64,000 bases of DNA from Delphinus delphis (taxonomy: Eukaryota > Chordata > Mammalia > Artiodactyla > Delphinidae): assembly GCF_949987515.2 (NCBI RefSeq), contig NC_082694.2:16857958-16921957 (forward strand), given 5' to 3'. The translations under genes and the position numbers were made by a program. Numbering within the stretch: position 1 is the first letter of the stretch; the number at the start of each line of letters is the position of its first letter. The notes beneath the pieces are model-generated. The model was not told the DNA's origin and did not search any database. It saw only the letters and a program-made list of their open reading frames with translations. Of the stretch, positions 46,861-63,017 are shown in pieces.

Positions 46861-49800
46861 AGTTTCCATATATATGTGTTAGCGTACGTATTTGTCTTTC
46901 TCTTTCTGAGTTACTTCACTCTGTATTATAGACACTAGGTCCATCCACCTCACTAGAGGTAACTCAATTTCATTTTTTTATGGCTGAGAAATATTCCATT
47001 GTATATATGTGCCACATCTTCTTTATCCATTCATCTGTCAATGGACACTTAGGTTGCTTCCATGTCCTGGCTATTACAAATAGAGCTGCACTGAACACTG
47101 TGACTCTTTTTGAATTATGGTTTGCTCATGGTATATGTCCAGTAGTAGAATTGCTGGGTCGTATGGTAGTTCTATTTTTAGTTTTTTAAGAACCTCCATA
47201 CTGTTCTCCATAGTGGCTCTATCAATTTACATTCCCACCAACAGTGCAAGAGGGTTTCCTTTTCTCCACACCCCCTCCATCATTTATTGCTTGTAGATTT
47301 TTTGATGATGGCCATTCTGACCTGTGTGAGGTGATAGCTGATTGTAGTTTTGATTTGCATTGCCTAATGATTAGTGATGTTGAGCATCCTTTCATGAGTT
47401 CGTTGGTAATCTGTATATCTTCTTTGGAGAAATGTCTATTTACATCTTCTGCCCATTTTTGGATTGGGTTGTTTGTTTTTTTGATATTGAGCAGCACGAG
47501 CTGCTTGTAAATTTTAGAGATTAATCTTTTGTCAGTTGCTTCAGTTGCAAATATTTTCTCCAATTCTGAGGGTTGTCTTTTCACCTTGTTTATGTTTTCC
47601 TCTGCTATGCAAAAGCTTTTAAGCTTCATTTGGTTCCATTTGTTTATTTTTGTTTTATTTCCATTTCTCTAGGAGGTGGGTCAAAAAGGATCTTGCTGCA
47701 ATTTATGTCATAGAGTGTGTCTGCCTATGTTTTCCTCTAAGAATTTTATAGTGTCTGGCCTTACATTTAGGTCATTAATCCATTTTGAGTTTATTTTTGT
47801 GTATGGTGTTAGGGAGTGTTCTAATTTCATTCTTTTACATGTACCAGTCCAGTTTTCCCAGCACCACTTATTGAAGAGGTTGTCTTTTCTCTATTGTATA
47901 TTCTTGCCTCCTTTACCAAAAATAAAGTGACCATATGTGTGGGGGTTTATTTCTAGGCTTTCTTTCCTGTTCCGTTGATCTATGTTTATGTATTTGTGCC
48001 AGTACCATACTGTATTAATTACTGTAGCTTTGTAGTAGAGTCTGAAGTCAGGGAGCCTGATTCTTCCAGCTTCGTTTTTCTTTCTCAAGATTGTCTTGGT
48101 TATTCAGGGTCTTTTGTATTTCCATACAAATTGTGAAATTTTTTGTCCTTGTTCTGTGAAAAATGCAATTGGTAGTTTGATAGGGATTGAATTGAACCTG
48201 TAGATTGCTTTGGGTAGTATAGTTATTTTCACAATGTTGATCTTTCCAATCCAAGAACATGGTATATCTCTCCATCTGTTTGTATTATCTTTAATTTCTT
48301 TCATCAGTGTCTTATAGTTTTCTGCATACAGGTCTTTTGTCTCCCTAGGTAGGTTTATTCCTAGGTATTTTATTCTTTTTGTTGCAATGGTAAATGGGAG
48401 TGTTTCCTTAATTTCTCTTTCAGATTTTTCATCATTAGCATATAGGAACGCCGGAGATTTCTGTGCATCACTTTTGTATCTGCTACTTTACCAAATTCGT
48501 TGATTAGCTCTAGGAGTTTTCTGGTAGCATCTTTAGGATTTCCTATGTATAGTATCATGTCATCTGCAAACAGTGACAGCATTACTTCTTCTTTTCTGAT
48601 TTGGATTCCTTTAATTTCTTTTTCTTCCCTGATTGCTGTGGCTAAAACTTCCAAAATTATGTTGAATACTAGCGGTCCTGTTCCTGGTCTTAGAGGAAAT
48701 GGTTTCAGTTTTTTACCATTGAGGACAGTTTGGGCTGTGGGTTTGTCATATATGGCCTTTATTATGTTGAGGTAAGTTCCCTCTATGACTCCTTTCTGCA
48801 GGGTTTTTTATCATAAATGGTTGTGAAATTTTGTCAAATTGTTTTCTGAATCTATTGAGATGATCATATGGTTTTTCTCCTTCAAGTTGTTAATATGGTG
48901 TATCACATTGATTGATTTGTGTATATTGAAAAATCCTTGCATTGCTGGGATAAACCACACTTGATCAACGTGTATGATCCTTTTAATGTGCTGTTGGAAT
49001 CTGTTTGCTAGTATTTTGTTGAGGATTTTGCATCTATGTTCATCAGTGATATTGGCCTCTAGTTTTCTTTCTTTGTGACATCTTTGTCTGGTTTTGGTAT
49101 CAGAGTGATTGTAGCCTCATATAATGAGTTTGGGAATGTTCCTCACTCTGCTTTATTTTGGAAGAGTTTGAGAAAGATAGGTGTTATCTCTTCTCTAAAT
49201 GTTTGATAGAATTCACCTGTGAAGCTATATGGTCCTGGGATTTTGTTTGTTGGAAGATTTTTAATCATAGTTTCAATTTCAGTGCTTGTGATTCGTCCGT
49301 TTATATTTTCCATTTTTTCCTGGTTCAATCTTGGAAGGTTGTGCTTTCCTACGAATTTGTCCATTTCCAGGTTGTCCAATTTATTGGCATATAGTTGCTT
49401 GTAGTAATCTCTCATGATCCTTTGTATTGCTGCAGTGTCAGTTGTTACTTCTCCTTTTCCATTACTGATTCTATTGATTTTACTCTTCTCCCTTTTTTTT
49501 CTTGATGAGTCTGGCTAATGATTTATCAATTTTGTTTATCTTCTTCAAGAATCAGCTTTTAATTTTATTGATCTTTGCTATTGTTTCCTTCATTTCCTTT
49601 TCATTTATTTCTGATCTTACCTTTATGATTTCTTTCCTTCTGCTAACTTTGGGAGTTTTTTGTTCTTCATTCTCTAATTGCTTTAGGTGTAAGGTTAGGT
49701 TGTTTTGAGATGTTTCTTGTTTCTTGAGGTAAGATTTTATTGCTATAAACTTCCCTCTTAGAATAGCTCTTGCTGCAACCCATAGGGTTTGGGTAGTCGT

Positions 49801-50603
49801 GTTTTCTTTGTCATTTGTTTCTAGGTGTTCTTTGATTTCCTCTTTGATTTTTTCAGTGATCTTTTGGTTATTTAGTAGTATACTGTTTAACCTCCACGTG
49901 TTTGTATTTTTTCCAGCTTTTTTCCATAATTGATATCTAGTCTCAGAGCACTGCTGTAGGAAAATATACTTGATATGATTTCAATTTTCTTAAATTTACC
50001 AAGTCTTGCTTTGTGACTCAAGATATGATCTATCCTGGAGAATAGCACTTGAGGAGGAAGTGCATTTTGTTGTTTTTGGATGGAATGCCCTATAAATATA
50101 AATTAAGTCCATGTTGTTTAATGTGTCATTTAAAGCTTGTGTTTACTTATTTATTTTCATTTTGGATGATCTTTCCATTAGTGAAAGTGGGGTGTTGAAG
50201 TCCCCTACTAGGATTGCATTATTGTTGATTTCCCATTTTATGGCTGGTAGCATTTGTCTTATGTATTGAGGTGCTCCTATTTTGGGTGCATCAATATTTA
50301 AAATTGTTATATCTTATTCTTGGATTGATCTCTTGATCATTAGGAAAAGAGATAATTGATCTATTTTGTCTGATATAAGAATTGCTACTCCAGCTATCTT
50401 TTGATTTCCATTTGCATGGCATATCTTTTCCCATCCTCTCACTTTCAGTCTGTATGTGTCCCTAGGTCTGAAGTGGCTCTCCTGTAGACAGCATATATAT
50501 GGATCTTGTTCTTTATCCATTCAGCCAGCCTCTGTCTTTTGTTTGGAACATTCACTCCATTTCCATGTAAGGTAATTATCAATATGTATGTTCCTATTGC
50601 CAT
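46861..50603 (-). pseudogene. L1 ORF2 of copy B, broken
   Basis: Putative start ATG at 50601-50603 in 'gcaataggaacatacatatt' context. Pieces: endonuclease text with 'QDPYICCLQESHFRPRDTY' (50314-50520), later 'SHFDQL'-type RT text, FADD at 48559-48570 (reverse), '[16 protein letters not shown]' (47222-47629), and the C-terminal end near 46861, after which a T-run of about 17 begins. Stops and frameshifts recur. Would code for endonuclease and RT if intact; it is dead. Confidence 0.9.
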
Positions 50604-50662
50604 TTTCTTAATTGTTTTGGGTTTGTTATTGTAGGTCTTTTCCTTCTCTTGTGTTTCCTGCC

Positions 50663-51584
50663 TAGATAAGTTCCTTTAGCATTTGTTGTAAAGCTGGTTT
50701 GGTGGTGCTGAATTCTCTTAGCTTTTGCTTGTCTGTAAAGGTTTTAATTTCTCTGTCGAATCTAAATGAGATCCTTGCTGGACAGAATAATCTTGCTTCT
50801 AGATGTTTCCCTTTCATCATTTAAGTATGTCCTGCCACTCCCTTCTGGCTTGCAGAGTTTCTGCTGAAAGATCAGCTGTTAACCTTATGGGGATTCTCTT
50901 GTATATTTTTTGTTGTTTTTCCCTTGCTGCTTTAGTATTTTTTCTTTCTATTTAATTTTTGATAGTTTGATTAATAGTTTGATAGTTTGATTAATTGATT
51001 AATATGTGTCTTGGCATGTTTATCCTTGGATATATTATGTATGGGACTTTGTGCTTCCTGGACTTGATTGACTATTTCCTTTCCCGTATTAGGGAAGTTT
51101 TCAACTATAATCTCTTCCAATATTTTCTCAGACCCTTTCTTTTTCTCTTCTGCTTCTGGGAACTGTATAATTTGAATGTTGGTGCGTTTAATCTTGTCCC
51201 CAAGGTCTTTGAGACTGTCCTCAATTCTTTTTAGCTTTTTTCTTTTCTGCTCTGCAATAGTTATTTCCACTATTTTATCTTCCAGGTCACTTATCTGTTC
51301 TTCTGCCTCAGTTGTTCTGCAATTGATTACTTCTAGTGAATTTTAAATTTCACTTATTGTATTGTTCATCATTGTTTGTTTTTTTTTTTGCCTTTTAGTT
51401 CTTCTAGTTCCTTGTTAAACATTTCTTGTATTTTGTCCATTCCATTTCCAAGATTTTGGGTCATCTTTACTATCATTACTCTGAATTATTTTTCATGTAG
51501 ACTGCCTATTTCTTCTTCATTTGTTTGGTCTGTTGGGTTTTTACCTTGCTCTTTCATCTGCTGTGTGTTTCTCTGTCTTCTCAT
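50663..51584 (-). pseudogene. L1 ORF1 of copy B, broken
   Basis: ATG at 51582-51584 gives MRRQRNTQQMKEQGKNPTDQ and then an EEEIGSL stretch with an early stop. The middle frame at 50971-51270 contains the 'DLGDKIKRTNIQIIQFPEA' RRM-start text and 'NFPNTGKEIVNQVQEAQSP'. End at 'LKELI' with stop near 50663. The N-terminus differs from that of copies A and C. Encodes an RNA-binding chaperone in active L1s; broken here. Confidence 0.88.
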
Positions 51585-53708
51585 TTTGCTTAACTTACTG
51601 TGTTTGGGGTCTCCTTTTTGCAGGCTGCAGGTTCATATTTCCCGTTGTTTTTGGTATCTTCCTCCAGTGGCTACAGTTGTTTCAGTAGGTTGTATAGGCT
51701 TCCTGGTGGAGGGGATTGGTGCCTGTGTTCTGGTAGATGTGGCTGGATCTTGTCTTTCTGGTGGGAAGGACCACCTTTGGTAGTGTGTTTTGGGGTGTCT
51801 GTGACCTTATTTTGATTTTAGGCAGCCTCTCTGCTAATGGGTGGGGGTGTGTTCCTGTCTTGCTAGTTGTTTCACATGGGGTGTCCAGCACTGTAGTTTG
51901 CTGGTCGTTGAGTGGAGCTGAGTCTTAGCATTGAGCTAAGCTTTCACCATTTGATATTACATGGAGCCCGGAGATCTCTGGTGGACCAAAGTCTTGAACT
52001 TGGATCTCCCACCACAGAGGCACAGGCTTGACACCAAGACCCTCTCAGCCACATGGCTCAGAAGAAAAGGGAGAAAAAAGAAAGAAAGAAAAAAAAAGTA
52101 AAATAAAATAAAGTTATTAAAATAATAAATTAAAAAATTATTAAATATAATAAATTTAAAAGTAATAAAAAAATTAAAAAAGAAAGAAAAGGAACAGAGA
52201 GCAACCAAACCAGAAAATAAAGCCAGAAATGATAACACATGCTGCAAAAAAAAAGGACAGACAGAACCCTAGGATAAATTGCTAAAGCAAAGCTATATAG
52301 ACAAAATCACACAAAGAAGCATCCCCATACACACTCACAAAAAGAGAAAAAGGAAAACAAAAAATCTCTCTCTATATATATATAAAGGGAAGAGAGCAAC
52401 CAAATCAATAAACAAATCTACCAATGATAATAAACTCTAAATACTAGAATTAGATAAACATAAAACCAGAAACAAATTAGATGCAGAAAGCACACCCCTA
52501 GTCTACAATTTCTTCCAAAATCCACCACCTCGGTTTTGGGATTATTCATTGTCTATTCAGGTATTCCACAGATGCAGGATACATCAAGTTGATTGTGGAG
52601 ATTTAATCCATTTCTCCTGAGGCTGCTGGGAAATATTTCCCTTTCTCTTCTTTGTTTGCACAGCTCCTGGGCTTCAGCTTTGGATTTGGCCCCTCCTCTG
52701 CATGTAGGTCACCTGAGGGCATCTGTTCGCACTCAGACAGGAAGGGGTTAAAGGAGCAGCTGATTTGGGGGCTCTGGCTCACTCAGGACAAGGGTAGGGA
52801 GAGGTACAGAGTGTGGGGCGAGCCTGCAACGGCAGAGGCCAGCGTGATGTTGCAACAGCCTGAGGCTGTGTGTTCTCCCAGGGAAGTTGTCCCTGGATCT
52901 GGGGACCCTGGCAGTGGCAGGTTGCACAGGCTCCCGGGAGGGGAGGTGTGGATAGTGACCTGTGCTTGTGCACAGGCTTCTTGTTGGCTGCAGTAGCAGC
53001 CTTAGCGTTTCATGCCTGTCTCTGGTGTCTACGCTGATAGCCACGGCTTGCGCCTGTCTCCCGAGCTTGTTTAGGCAGTGCTCTGAGTCCCATCTCCTCA
53101 CGCACCCCGAAACAATGGTCTCTTGCCTCTTAGGCAGTTCCAGACTTTTTTCCCGGACTCCCTCCCAGCTAGCTGTAGTGCACTAGCCTTCTTCAGGCTG
53201 TGTTCACACAGCCAACCCCAGTCCTCTCCCTGGGATCTGACCTCTGAAGCTGGAGCCTCAGTTGCCAGCCCCAACCAGCCCCGGCGGGTGAGCAGACAAA
53301 CCTCTCAGGCTGGTGAGTGCTTGTTGGCACTGATCTTCTGTGTAGGAATCTCTCTGCTTTGCCCTCTGCAACCCTTTTGCTGTGCTCTCCTCCGTGACTC
53401 CGAAGTTTCTCCCCCGCCATCCCCTGTCTCCGCCAGTGAAAGGTCTTCTTAGTGTGTGGAAACTTTTCCTCCTTCAGAGCTCCCTCCCAGAGATGCAGGT
53501 CCTGTCCCTATTTTTTTGTCTCTGTTTTTTTCTTTTGCCCTCCCCAGGTACCTGCGGAGTTTCTTGCCTTTTGGGAAGTCTGAGGTCTTCTGCCAGCTTT
53601 CAGTAGGTGTTCTGTAGGAGTTGTTCCACATGTAGATGTATTTCTGATGTATTTGTGGAGAGGAAGATGATCTCCACGTCTTATTCTTCTCCCATCTTGA
53701 AGGACTCC
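51585..53708 (-). promoter_or_regulatory. L1 copy B 5' UTR (promoter region)
   Basis: About 2.1 kb in minus orientation from the 5' end 'gtccttcaagatgggagaag' through GC-richer sequence (52650-53600, the only clearly GC-rich stretch in the window) to an A-rich block on the plus strand (52050-52260) and then ORF1. L1 5' UTRs hold an internal Pol II promoter. Frames of 64-117 codons here on both strands are not host genes. Whether it is still active cannot be told from sequence. Confidence 0.75.
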
Positions 53709-53725
53709 CCATCACCTGATTTTTT

Positions 53726-55590
53726 GATTCCCAACTAAAGACCCCTGGTGTCAGGATTCCACACCCTACCTTACCTGAGCATGTAGTTATGGAGCTGGTT
53801 CACCATTGTCTCTGAAAATGCTCTCTATTGTTTCTTAAAGATTCTCAGTCTTAGTTATTTATAAATTTATATACAGAACTAAATGATGATTAATGACAAA
53901 TATCATTTGGGTTTATGGATCCTTATAGTTTTTCCTTTTCTTTAGGAATTCTCAACTTAATGGAAAGTAGTCTTATTAAAGTTTTGTATATTTGTAAGTT
54001 TATAAGAGTTTAGAGGTATAGAATGGAGTGGGGAGGGGGATCATTTTCTCATGGTCATCTCTAGTTCGTGAACCAAATTAGCTCAGTGTACCTATCTATC
54101 ACCCTCACATTGTTCCTAGTCTGTTTCACATTGTTCTCGGTATGGAATTTTTTTCTTTTCCTTCATTTTCATAAAACTGAAAAAAACAAAACCAACAATC
54201 ATAAAAGCAGCATTCACAGAACACATTGGTGTGTGTAGAAACTTCATTAAAGGTTTGGAGGAAATGGAGAGATTGACATAACAGAAAGACAAACAACTAG
54301 AATTTTAATGCCAGTTCTCTTATTCCTAAAAGTACCTTTCTGTTCCGTAGCTCAAGCTTCAGTTGTCTCTGTGTTACCCCACCCTTCTCCTTCCGTTCTG
54401 CATCTTTTTTTTCTTACTATCCCACAAGTTCATGTTCTTTTCCAGACAGAGCAGTTCACCTATTATGTTTGAACCTTAGATCCTAAAGACCAAATCCTCA
54501 GCTTCTCATTTTCTATTTTCAAGAAGGTGATAAAAGTATATTTCTAAAATGATACAATTTCTTACTTAACAGCTGAGAGCAGCTGTTAAGAATGTGTGAA
54601 TATATATTGCCCTCTACAGAATGATAAAGCATAAAATTGTGAAGAAAACCTGAAGCTAAGCTTTGTCAACATTAATCTCAGGAAGAGGAACTGGTCACTG
54701 CTCAGATTGGATGGCAACATGTACTTAAAAGGCAGAAGTAAGAACTAGGTGATTAAAAAAGAAATTGAAACATGACATCACAAAGATATTTACTTCAATT
54801 TCTTAATAAATGTTACTATGTGAACCGATATAAACCCTAAGACACATATAATTTCGTATCTAACACCTGACTATTCTGTAGAAGTTTTTTCTCACCTTAG
54901 ACAAACCCAGACTTGAAATCTGAACTTGGTAACTTTCTTTGAAACAATGCTTCTTCAGTTAGAGCTCTCACTTTTAGCTCATGTCATAAATTGCTGGGCT
55001 TTTCTCCAAAGTGCCCTTGCAATGAGGAGAAGGAAGACACTTGGACCTCAGAGGATCTGAACTTGCTATAGAACTAATCAGAAAGTGCTGTAGCCTCCCT
55101 GATATTGGCAGACGTGAATGTCCAGTGAGCTCCAATGTGGTGGCTGGGGCTCAGCTACAGTGGTATTACATGAATGACAGTGTTCAGCCTCAGGCAGATG
55201 GCAGTGTAGATCTATTTAGAGAAAGGACAAAACTAGTAAACTGTCCCTCTGAAAGAGGAGCCTGGAAACAGTTAAAGCGAGAGCACTTCAGTTTGTGTGC
55301 TAGGTTTAGGGAAAGGTTTCTATACTAAAAGTTGGAGAATCAAAATCAGGGAAAGGGCAACAGAAGCCCAGCAAAGTAGATGTTAAGTGAAGGCTGTGAT
55401 TCAAGAGCTACAGATGCCCTGAGCCTAGTCCCTGTGCACATTGCACATGGCTCATCCCTTACCCAGTCTACAGTGTTGGGACTGAAGGGCTTACAAGTGA
55501 AGTGCTTAGGGACCACATGTAAGCAGAGCTGGGGAAGGCAAGAGGTGATAGTGCCCTAAACTTATTCAAGACACAGTCTTCGTTGGTTGG
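53726..55590. other. No recognised feature
   Basis: Unassigned. A 95-codon plus frame at 55041-55328 stands out because no repeat is recognised over it, see findings. The rest is AT-rich. Confidence 0.4.
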
Positions 55591-56140
55591 TGGTGGTTGT
55601 TGTTTCCCATTAACCTAGAGTTCTGTGTTGCCTGGCTTCCTCTCAGCAATATGATTACATTAATCATGCACACTCATATCTTGCCTGTAGAAGCTCACCC
55701 CACTTATATTTATATTTCATTAACCTGTTCTGTAGTTTCTCTGTTTCTTAATTTGCAGACTCTTTTCCAAATTCCTATAATTTGACTCATGCTATTCAGT
55801 TTGCCTGGAATGACATTATTCTCTTCCTCTGCCTCCTTTTTTTTTTCTTTTTTTTTGAAGAATTCTAACCATTCTCCAAAGCTCAGCTCAGTGTTACCCC
55901 TTCCTTGCTGGAAGCTAGATCAGAGCCTCTCAGATTGGGGATCTGTTCCTCTTTCGCTTCTGTGATCACCATAACATATCAGCACTCTCTTAGCACTTAA
56001 CATATTATATTAAAATTATTCTGATTACCTTCTTGTCTCCTCCAGTGATGGAAACTGTTCATTTTGATACCCTCAGCCCCCAACACAGTGCATCAGACAT
56101 ATTTCGTGTTCAGTTAATAGTTGCTAAATCAAATAAACTA
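55591..56140 (+). mobile_element. L2 LINE 3' region
   Basis: 'gctattcagtttgcctggaatgac', 'attctaaccattctccaaagctcagctcag', 'taccttcttgtctcctccag', 'caacacagtgcatcagacatatttcg' and 'gttcagttaatagttgctaaatc' give L2 order in plus orientation. A T-rich run (55836-55856) interrupts it. Diverged. Confidence 0.65.
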
Positions 56141-56379
56141 CACGGTTATAAAGAAATGTTTTGTTAGGAAATTGGCAAGTGACCCTTTGAATGTCTGTAC
56201 ACACAATTCTTTAAAAATAATAATTCTATTTGGTTTTTATAAAAATGATCTTTTTATAGTGAAAATATTTTAAATAATAAAAAAATAAACAGAAAAAAGT
56301 ATGAAAAGTAAATATATATATATATATTAGCACACATTTCATTAACCAGAAAGAAACTAAGGTTAATATTAAGGGAAAG

Positions 56380-56584
56380 AGCTTCCCTGGTGGTGCAGTG
56401 GTTGAGAGTCCACCTGCCGATGCAGGGGACACGGGTTTGTACCCCGGTCCGGGAAGATCCCACATGCTGTAGAGCGGCTGGGCCCGTGAGCCATTGCCTC
56501 TGAGCCTGTGCGTCCGGAGCCTGTTGCTCCACAATGGGAGAGGCCACAACAGTGAGAGGCCCGCTTATCGCAAGAAAAAAAAAA
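56380..56584 (+). mobile_element. CHR SINE, mid-length type
   Basis: 'gcttccctggtggtgcagtgg' to 'gaggcccgcttatcgc', tail 'aagaaaaaaaaaa'. TSD ttaagggaaag (56369-56379) and ataggggaaag (56585-56595), 9 of 11. Short tail. The 97 and 107 codon minus frames are incidental. Confidence 0.94.
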
Positions 56585-57516
56585 ATAGGGGAAAGTTATA
56601 TTGACATCTCTCTGTGCCTATATCCAGAAAGATGACAATCATTGTATAAATATTGGACATGATATTTTGATTATAATTTTTAAATTTAATTTTATTTGAA
56701 TTTATCAAAAGACAAGAAAGTGAAATGAAACTAAAGTATTGGATTTTAGATAAACATTTCTTCATCATGGGAAATAGTCACCTCTAATAAAACTTCCCTC
56801 TAAGGTGAAGACAAAAACATTAGGTGGAATATTAAGAGTTTAGAATCATTGTGCTTTTTTTTATTATGGATTTCAATTTTATATAATATAGACTCCCTGC
56901 TATGACAGAAAAGGAAAATGATACTCTCACGTCTCCCTACTTTTTCTCCCACCACCTCTGCATTAATGTTAGTCATATTTTAATTTTTATTTTGTCAGGC
57001 ACTGTCCTATTTCTATATATTTGAAATTAAACAGCCTAACTAAGAAGTGTATTAGTGTCAATTATTCCAAAATAGTTTATTTATTTTTTTAACACATGAT
57101 CTTTCAATCTGGAGGTTCAGATGTTTCTTTATTTCAGAGAAAAATATTTTCCAGCATATTTCTGAATATTTCTTATTCCATTTGATGGCTTTTCAATCCT
57201 AAGATCTCAATTATTCTTTTTTTTTATTCAAACAGAAAGTCACAAAAATTATAATCATCCTCATCAGTTCACTCAGTCCCATGTAATTAATTTTTTTCAT
57301 CTTGTTCTTTTGTTAGCACTTTTATGAATTCATCGGTTTTCCATTAGAGTTCTGAAAATGCTTATTCATTCAGTTTAGCAGCAGAGTCAGTTACCAGAAA
57401 CCTGTGCTTGTCAGAGTCTTTTCCATGAATTCCTTGAAGATGAAACCCTTTTATAGGAACATTTTTGCAAAACCATCAGAGTACACCCAGAACTGTCTGT
57501 AAATGACAAAAGACTT
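56585..57516. other. No recognised feature
   Basis: AT-rich intergenic sequence, nothing assigned. Confidence 0.4.
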
Positions 57517-57533
57517 AAAAATGACCACAGTTA

Positions 57534-57736
57534 GGGCTTCCCTGGTGGTGCAGTGGTTGAGAGTCCGCCTGCTGATGCAGGGGACACGGGTTCTTGCCCT
57601 GGTCTGGGAAGATCCAACATGTTGTGGAGCAGCTAGGCCCATGAGCCATGGTCACTGAGTCTGCACGTCCGGAGCCTGTGCTCCACAACAGGAGAGGCCA
57701 CAACAGTGAGAGGCCTGCATACCACAAAAAGAAAAA
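57534..57736 (+). mobile_element. CHR SINE, mid-length type
   Basis: 'ggcttccctggtggtgcagtgg' to 'gaggcctgcataccac'. A perfect 17-bp TSD, aaaaatgaccacagtta, is at 57517-57533 and 57737-57753. Recent-looking insertion. B-box 'cgggttcttgccc' is at about 57588-57600, slightly altered. Confidence 0.96.
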
Positions 57737-58201
57737 AAAAATGACCACAGTTAAAGATTTGATGAAAGTTCATAAAAATGCAATTGACAAGGAAATTTAG
57801 TTATTTCTGAGATATACATTTAAAAATAATAACTAGAATTATGATTCATAACATTATACCAGAACATATAAGATTTTTAGGAATTTCATGTAATGTCTGA
57901 ATCATTTATATTAACATATTTCCATACAAAGAACCCAAGAAAGTTAAGTATTAGTTGTTTTTTGTTTCCTTTTTTTTAATTTTTGAATTTTATTTTATTC
58001 ATTTTTTTATACAGCAGGTTCTTATTAGTCATCAATTTTATACACATGAGTGTATACATGTCAATACCAATCGCCCAATTCATCACACCATCATCCGCAC
58101 CCCCACCCCCCGTGGCTTTCCCCCCTTGGTGTCCATATGTTTGTTCTCTACATCTGTGTCTCAACTTCTTCCCTGCAAACAGGTTCATCTGTACCATTTT
58201 T

Positions 58202-62011
<3,810 letters not shown>

Positions 62012-62069
62012 TTTCTTAATTGTTTGGGGTTTGTTTTTGTAGGTCCTTTTCTTCTCTTGTGTTTCCCAC

Positions 62070-63003
62070 TTAGAGAAGTTCCTTTAGCATTTGTTGTAGA
62101 GCTGTAGAGCTTCCTTTAGCATTTGTTGTAGATTCAGCTGGTGCTGAATTCTCTTCGCTTTTGCTTGTCTGTAAAGCTTTTGATTTTTCCATCGAATCTG
62201 AATGAGATCCTTGCTGGGTAGAGTAATCTTGGTTGTAGGTTCTTCTTTTTCATCACTCTAAATATATCATGCCACTCCCTTCTGGCTTGTAGAGTGTCTG
62301 CTGAGAAAGCAGCTATTAACCTTTTGGGAGTTCCCTTGTATTTTATTTGTCATTTTTTCCCTTGCTGCTTTCAATAATTTTTCTGTGTCTTATTTTTTTG
62401 TCAATTTGGTTACTATGTGTCTCAGCGTGTTTCTCCTTGGGTTTATCCTGTATGGGACTCACTGCACCTCCTGGACCTGGGTGGCCATTTCCTTTCCCAT
62501 GTTAGGGAAGTTTTTGACTATAATCTCTTCAAATATTTTCTCAGGTTCTTTCTCTCTCTCTTCTCCTTCTGGGACACTTATAATGCAAATGTTGCTGTTT
62601 TTAATGTTGTCCCAGAGGTCTCTTAGGCTGTCTTCATTTCTTTTCATTCTTTTTTCTTTATTCTGTTCTTCAGCAGTGAATTCCTCCATTCTGTCTTCCT
62701 GGTCACTTATCTGTTCTTCTGACTCAGTTATTCACCTATTGATTCCTTCTAGTGTAGTTTTCATTTCAGTTATTGTATTGTTCATCTCTGTTTGTTTGTT
62801 CTTTAATTCTTCTAGGTCTTTGTTAAACATATCTTGCATCTTCTTGATCTTTGCCTCCATCCTTTTTCCGAGGTCCTGGATCATCTTCACTATCATTATT
62901 CTGAACTCTTTTTCTGGAAGGTTACTTATCTCTACTTCATTTAGTTTCTTTTCTGTGTTTTATCTTGTTCCTTCATCTGGTACATAGCTCTCTGCCTTTT
63001 CAT
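62070..63003 (-). pseudogene. L1 ORF1 of copy C, broken
   Basis: ATG at 63001-63003 gives MKRQRAMYQMKEQDKT, same lineage as copy A. The frame breaks soon after. Middle piece 62459-62689 has 'EERMKRNEDSLRDLWDNI'-like coiled-coil and 'ISVPEGEEREKEPEKIFEEI' RRM-start text. Ends with stop at 62070-62072. A ~32-base duplicated unit disturbs the 3' end (62079-62132). Confidence 0.88.
62079..62132 (-). repeat. Tandem duplication inside L1 C ORF1
   Basis: 'ttcctttagcatttgttgtaga' occurs at 62079-62100 and again at 62111-62132, period 32. It duplicates the ORF1 C-terminal end. Confidence 0.9.
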
Positions 63004-63017
63004 CTTGTCTATCTCTC

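Larger units (their letters stand above)
45994..53708 (-). mobile_element. L1 copy B, full length with 3' transduction
   Basis: Minus-strand L1 of about 7.2 kb (46499-53708) plus about 0.5 kb of extra downstream sequence. A perfect 17-bp TSD, ccatcacctgatttttt, is at 45977-45993 and 53709-53725, enclosing both. 5' UTR is about 2.1 kb (51585-53708), ORF1 51584 to about 50663, ORF2 50603 to about 46861, then a 3' UTR of a type different from A and C. The 7 T at 46492-46498 are the first L1's own tail. Frames are broken throughout. Full length, so in principle it inserted whole. Confidence 0.93.

Noticed and set aside
52650..53452. Possible GC-rich host promoter or exon with several 60-117 codon frames
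   Set aside because: The stretch aligns with the L1 5' UTR layout and lies inside the 17-bp TSD pair.
62385..62987. 200-codon plus-strand open frame
   Set aside because: It lies wholly antisense to the L1 C ORF1, is low complexity (Ser/Phe/Leu-rich), and has no independent support.
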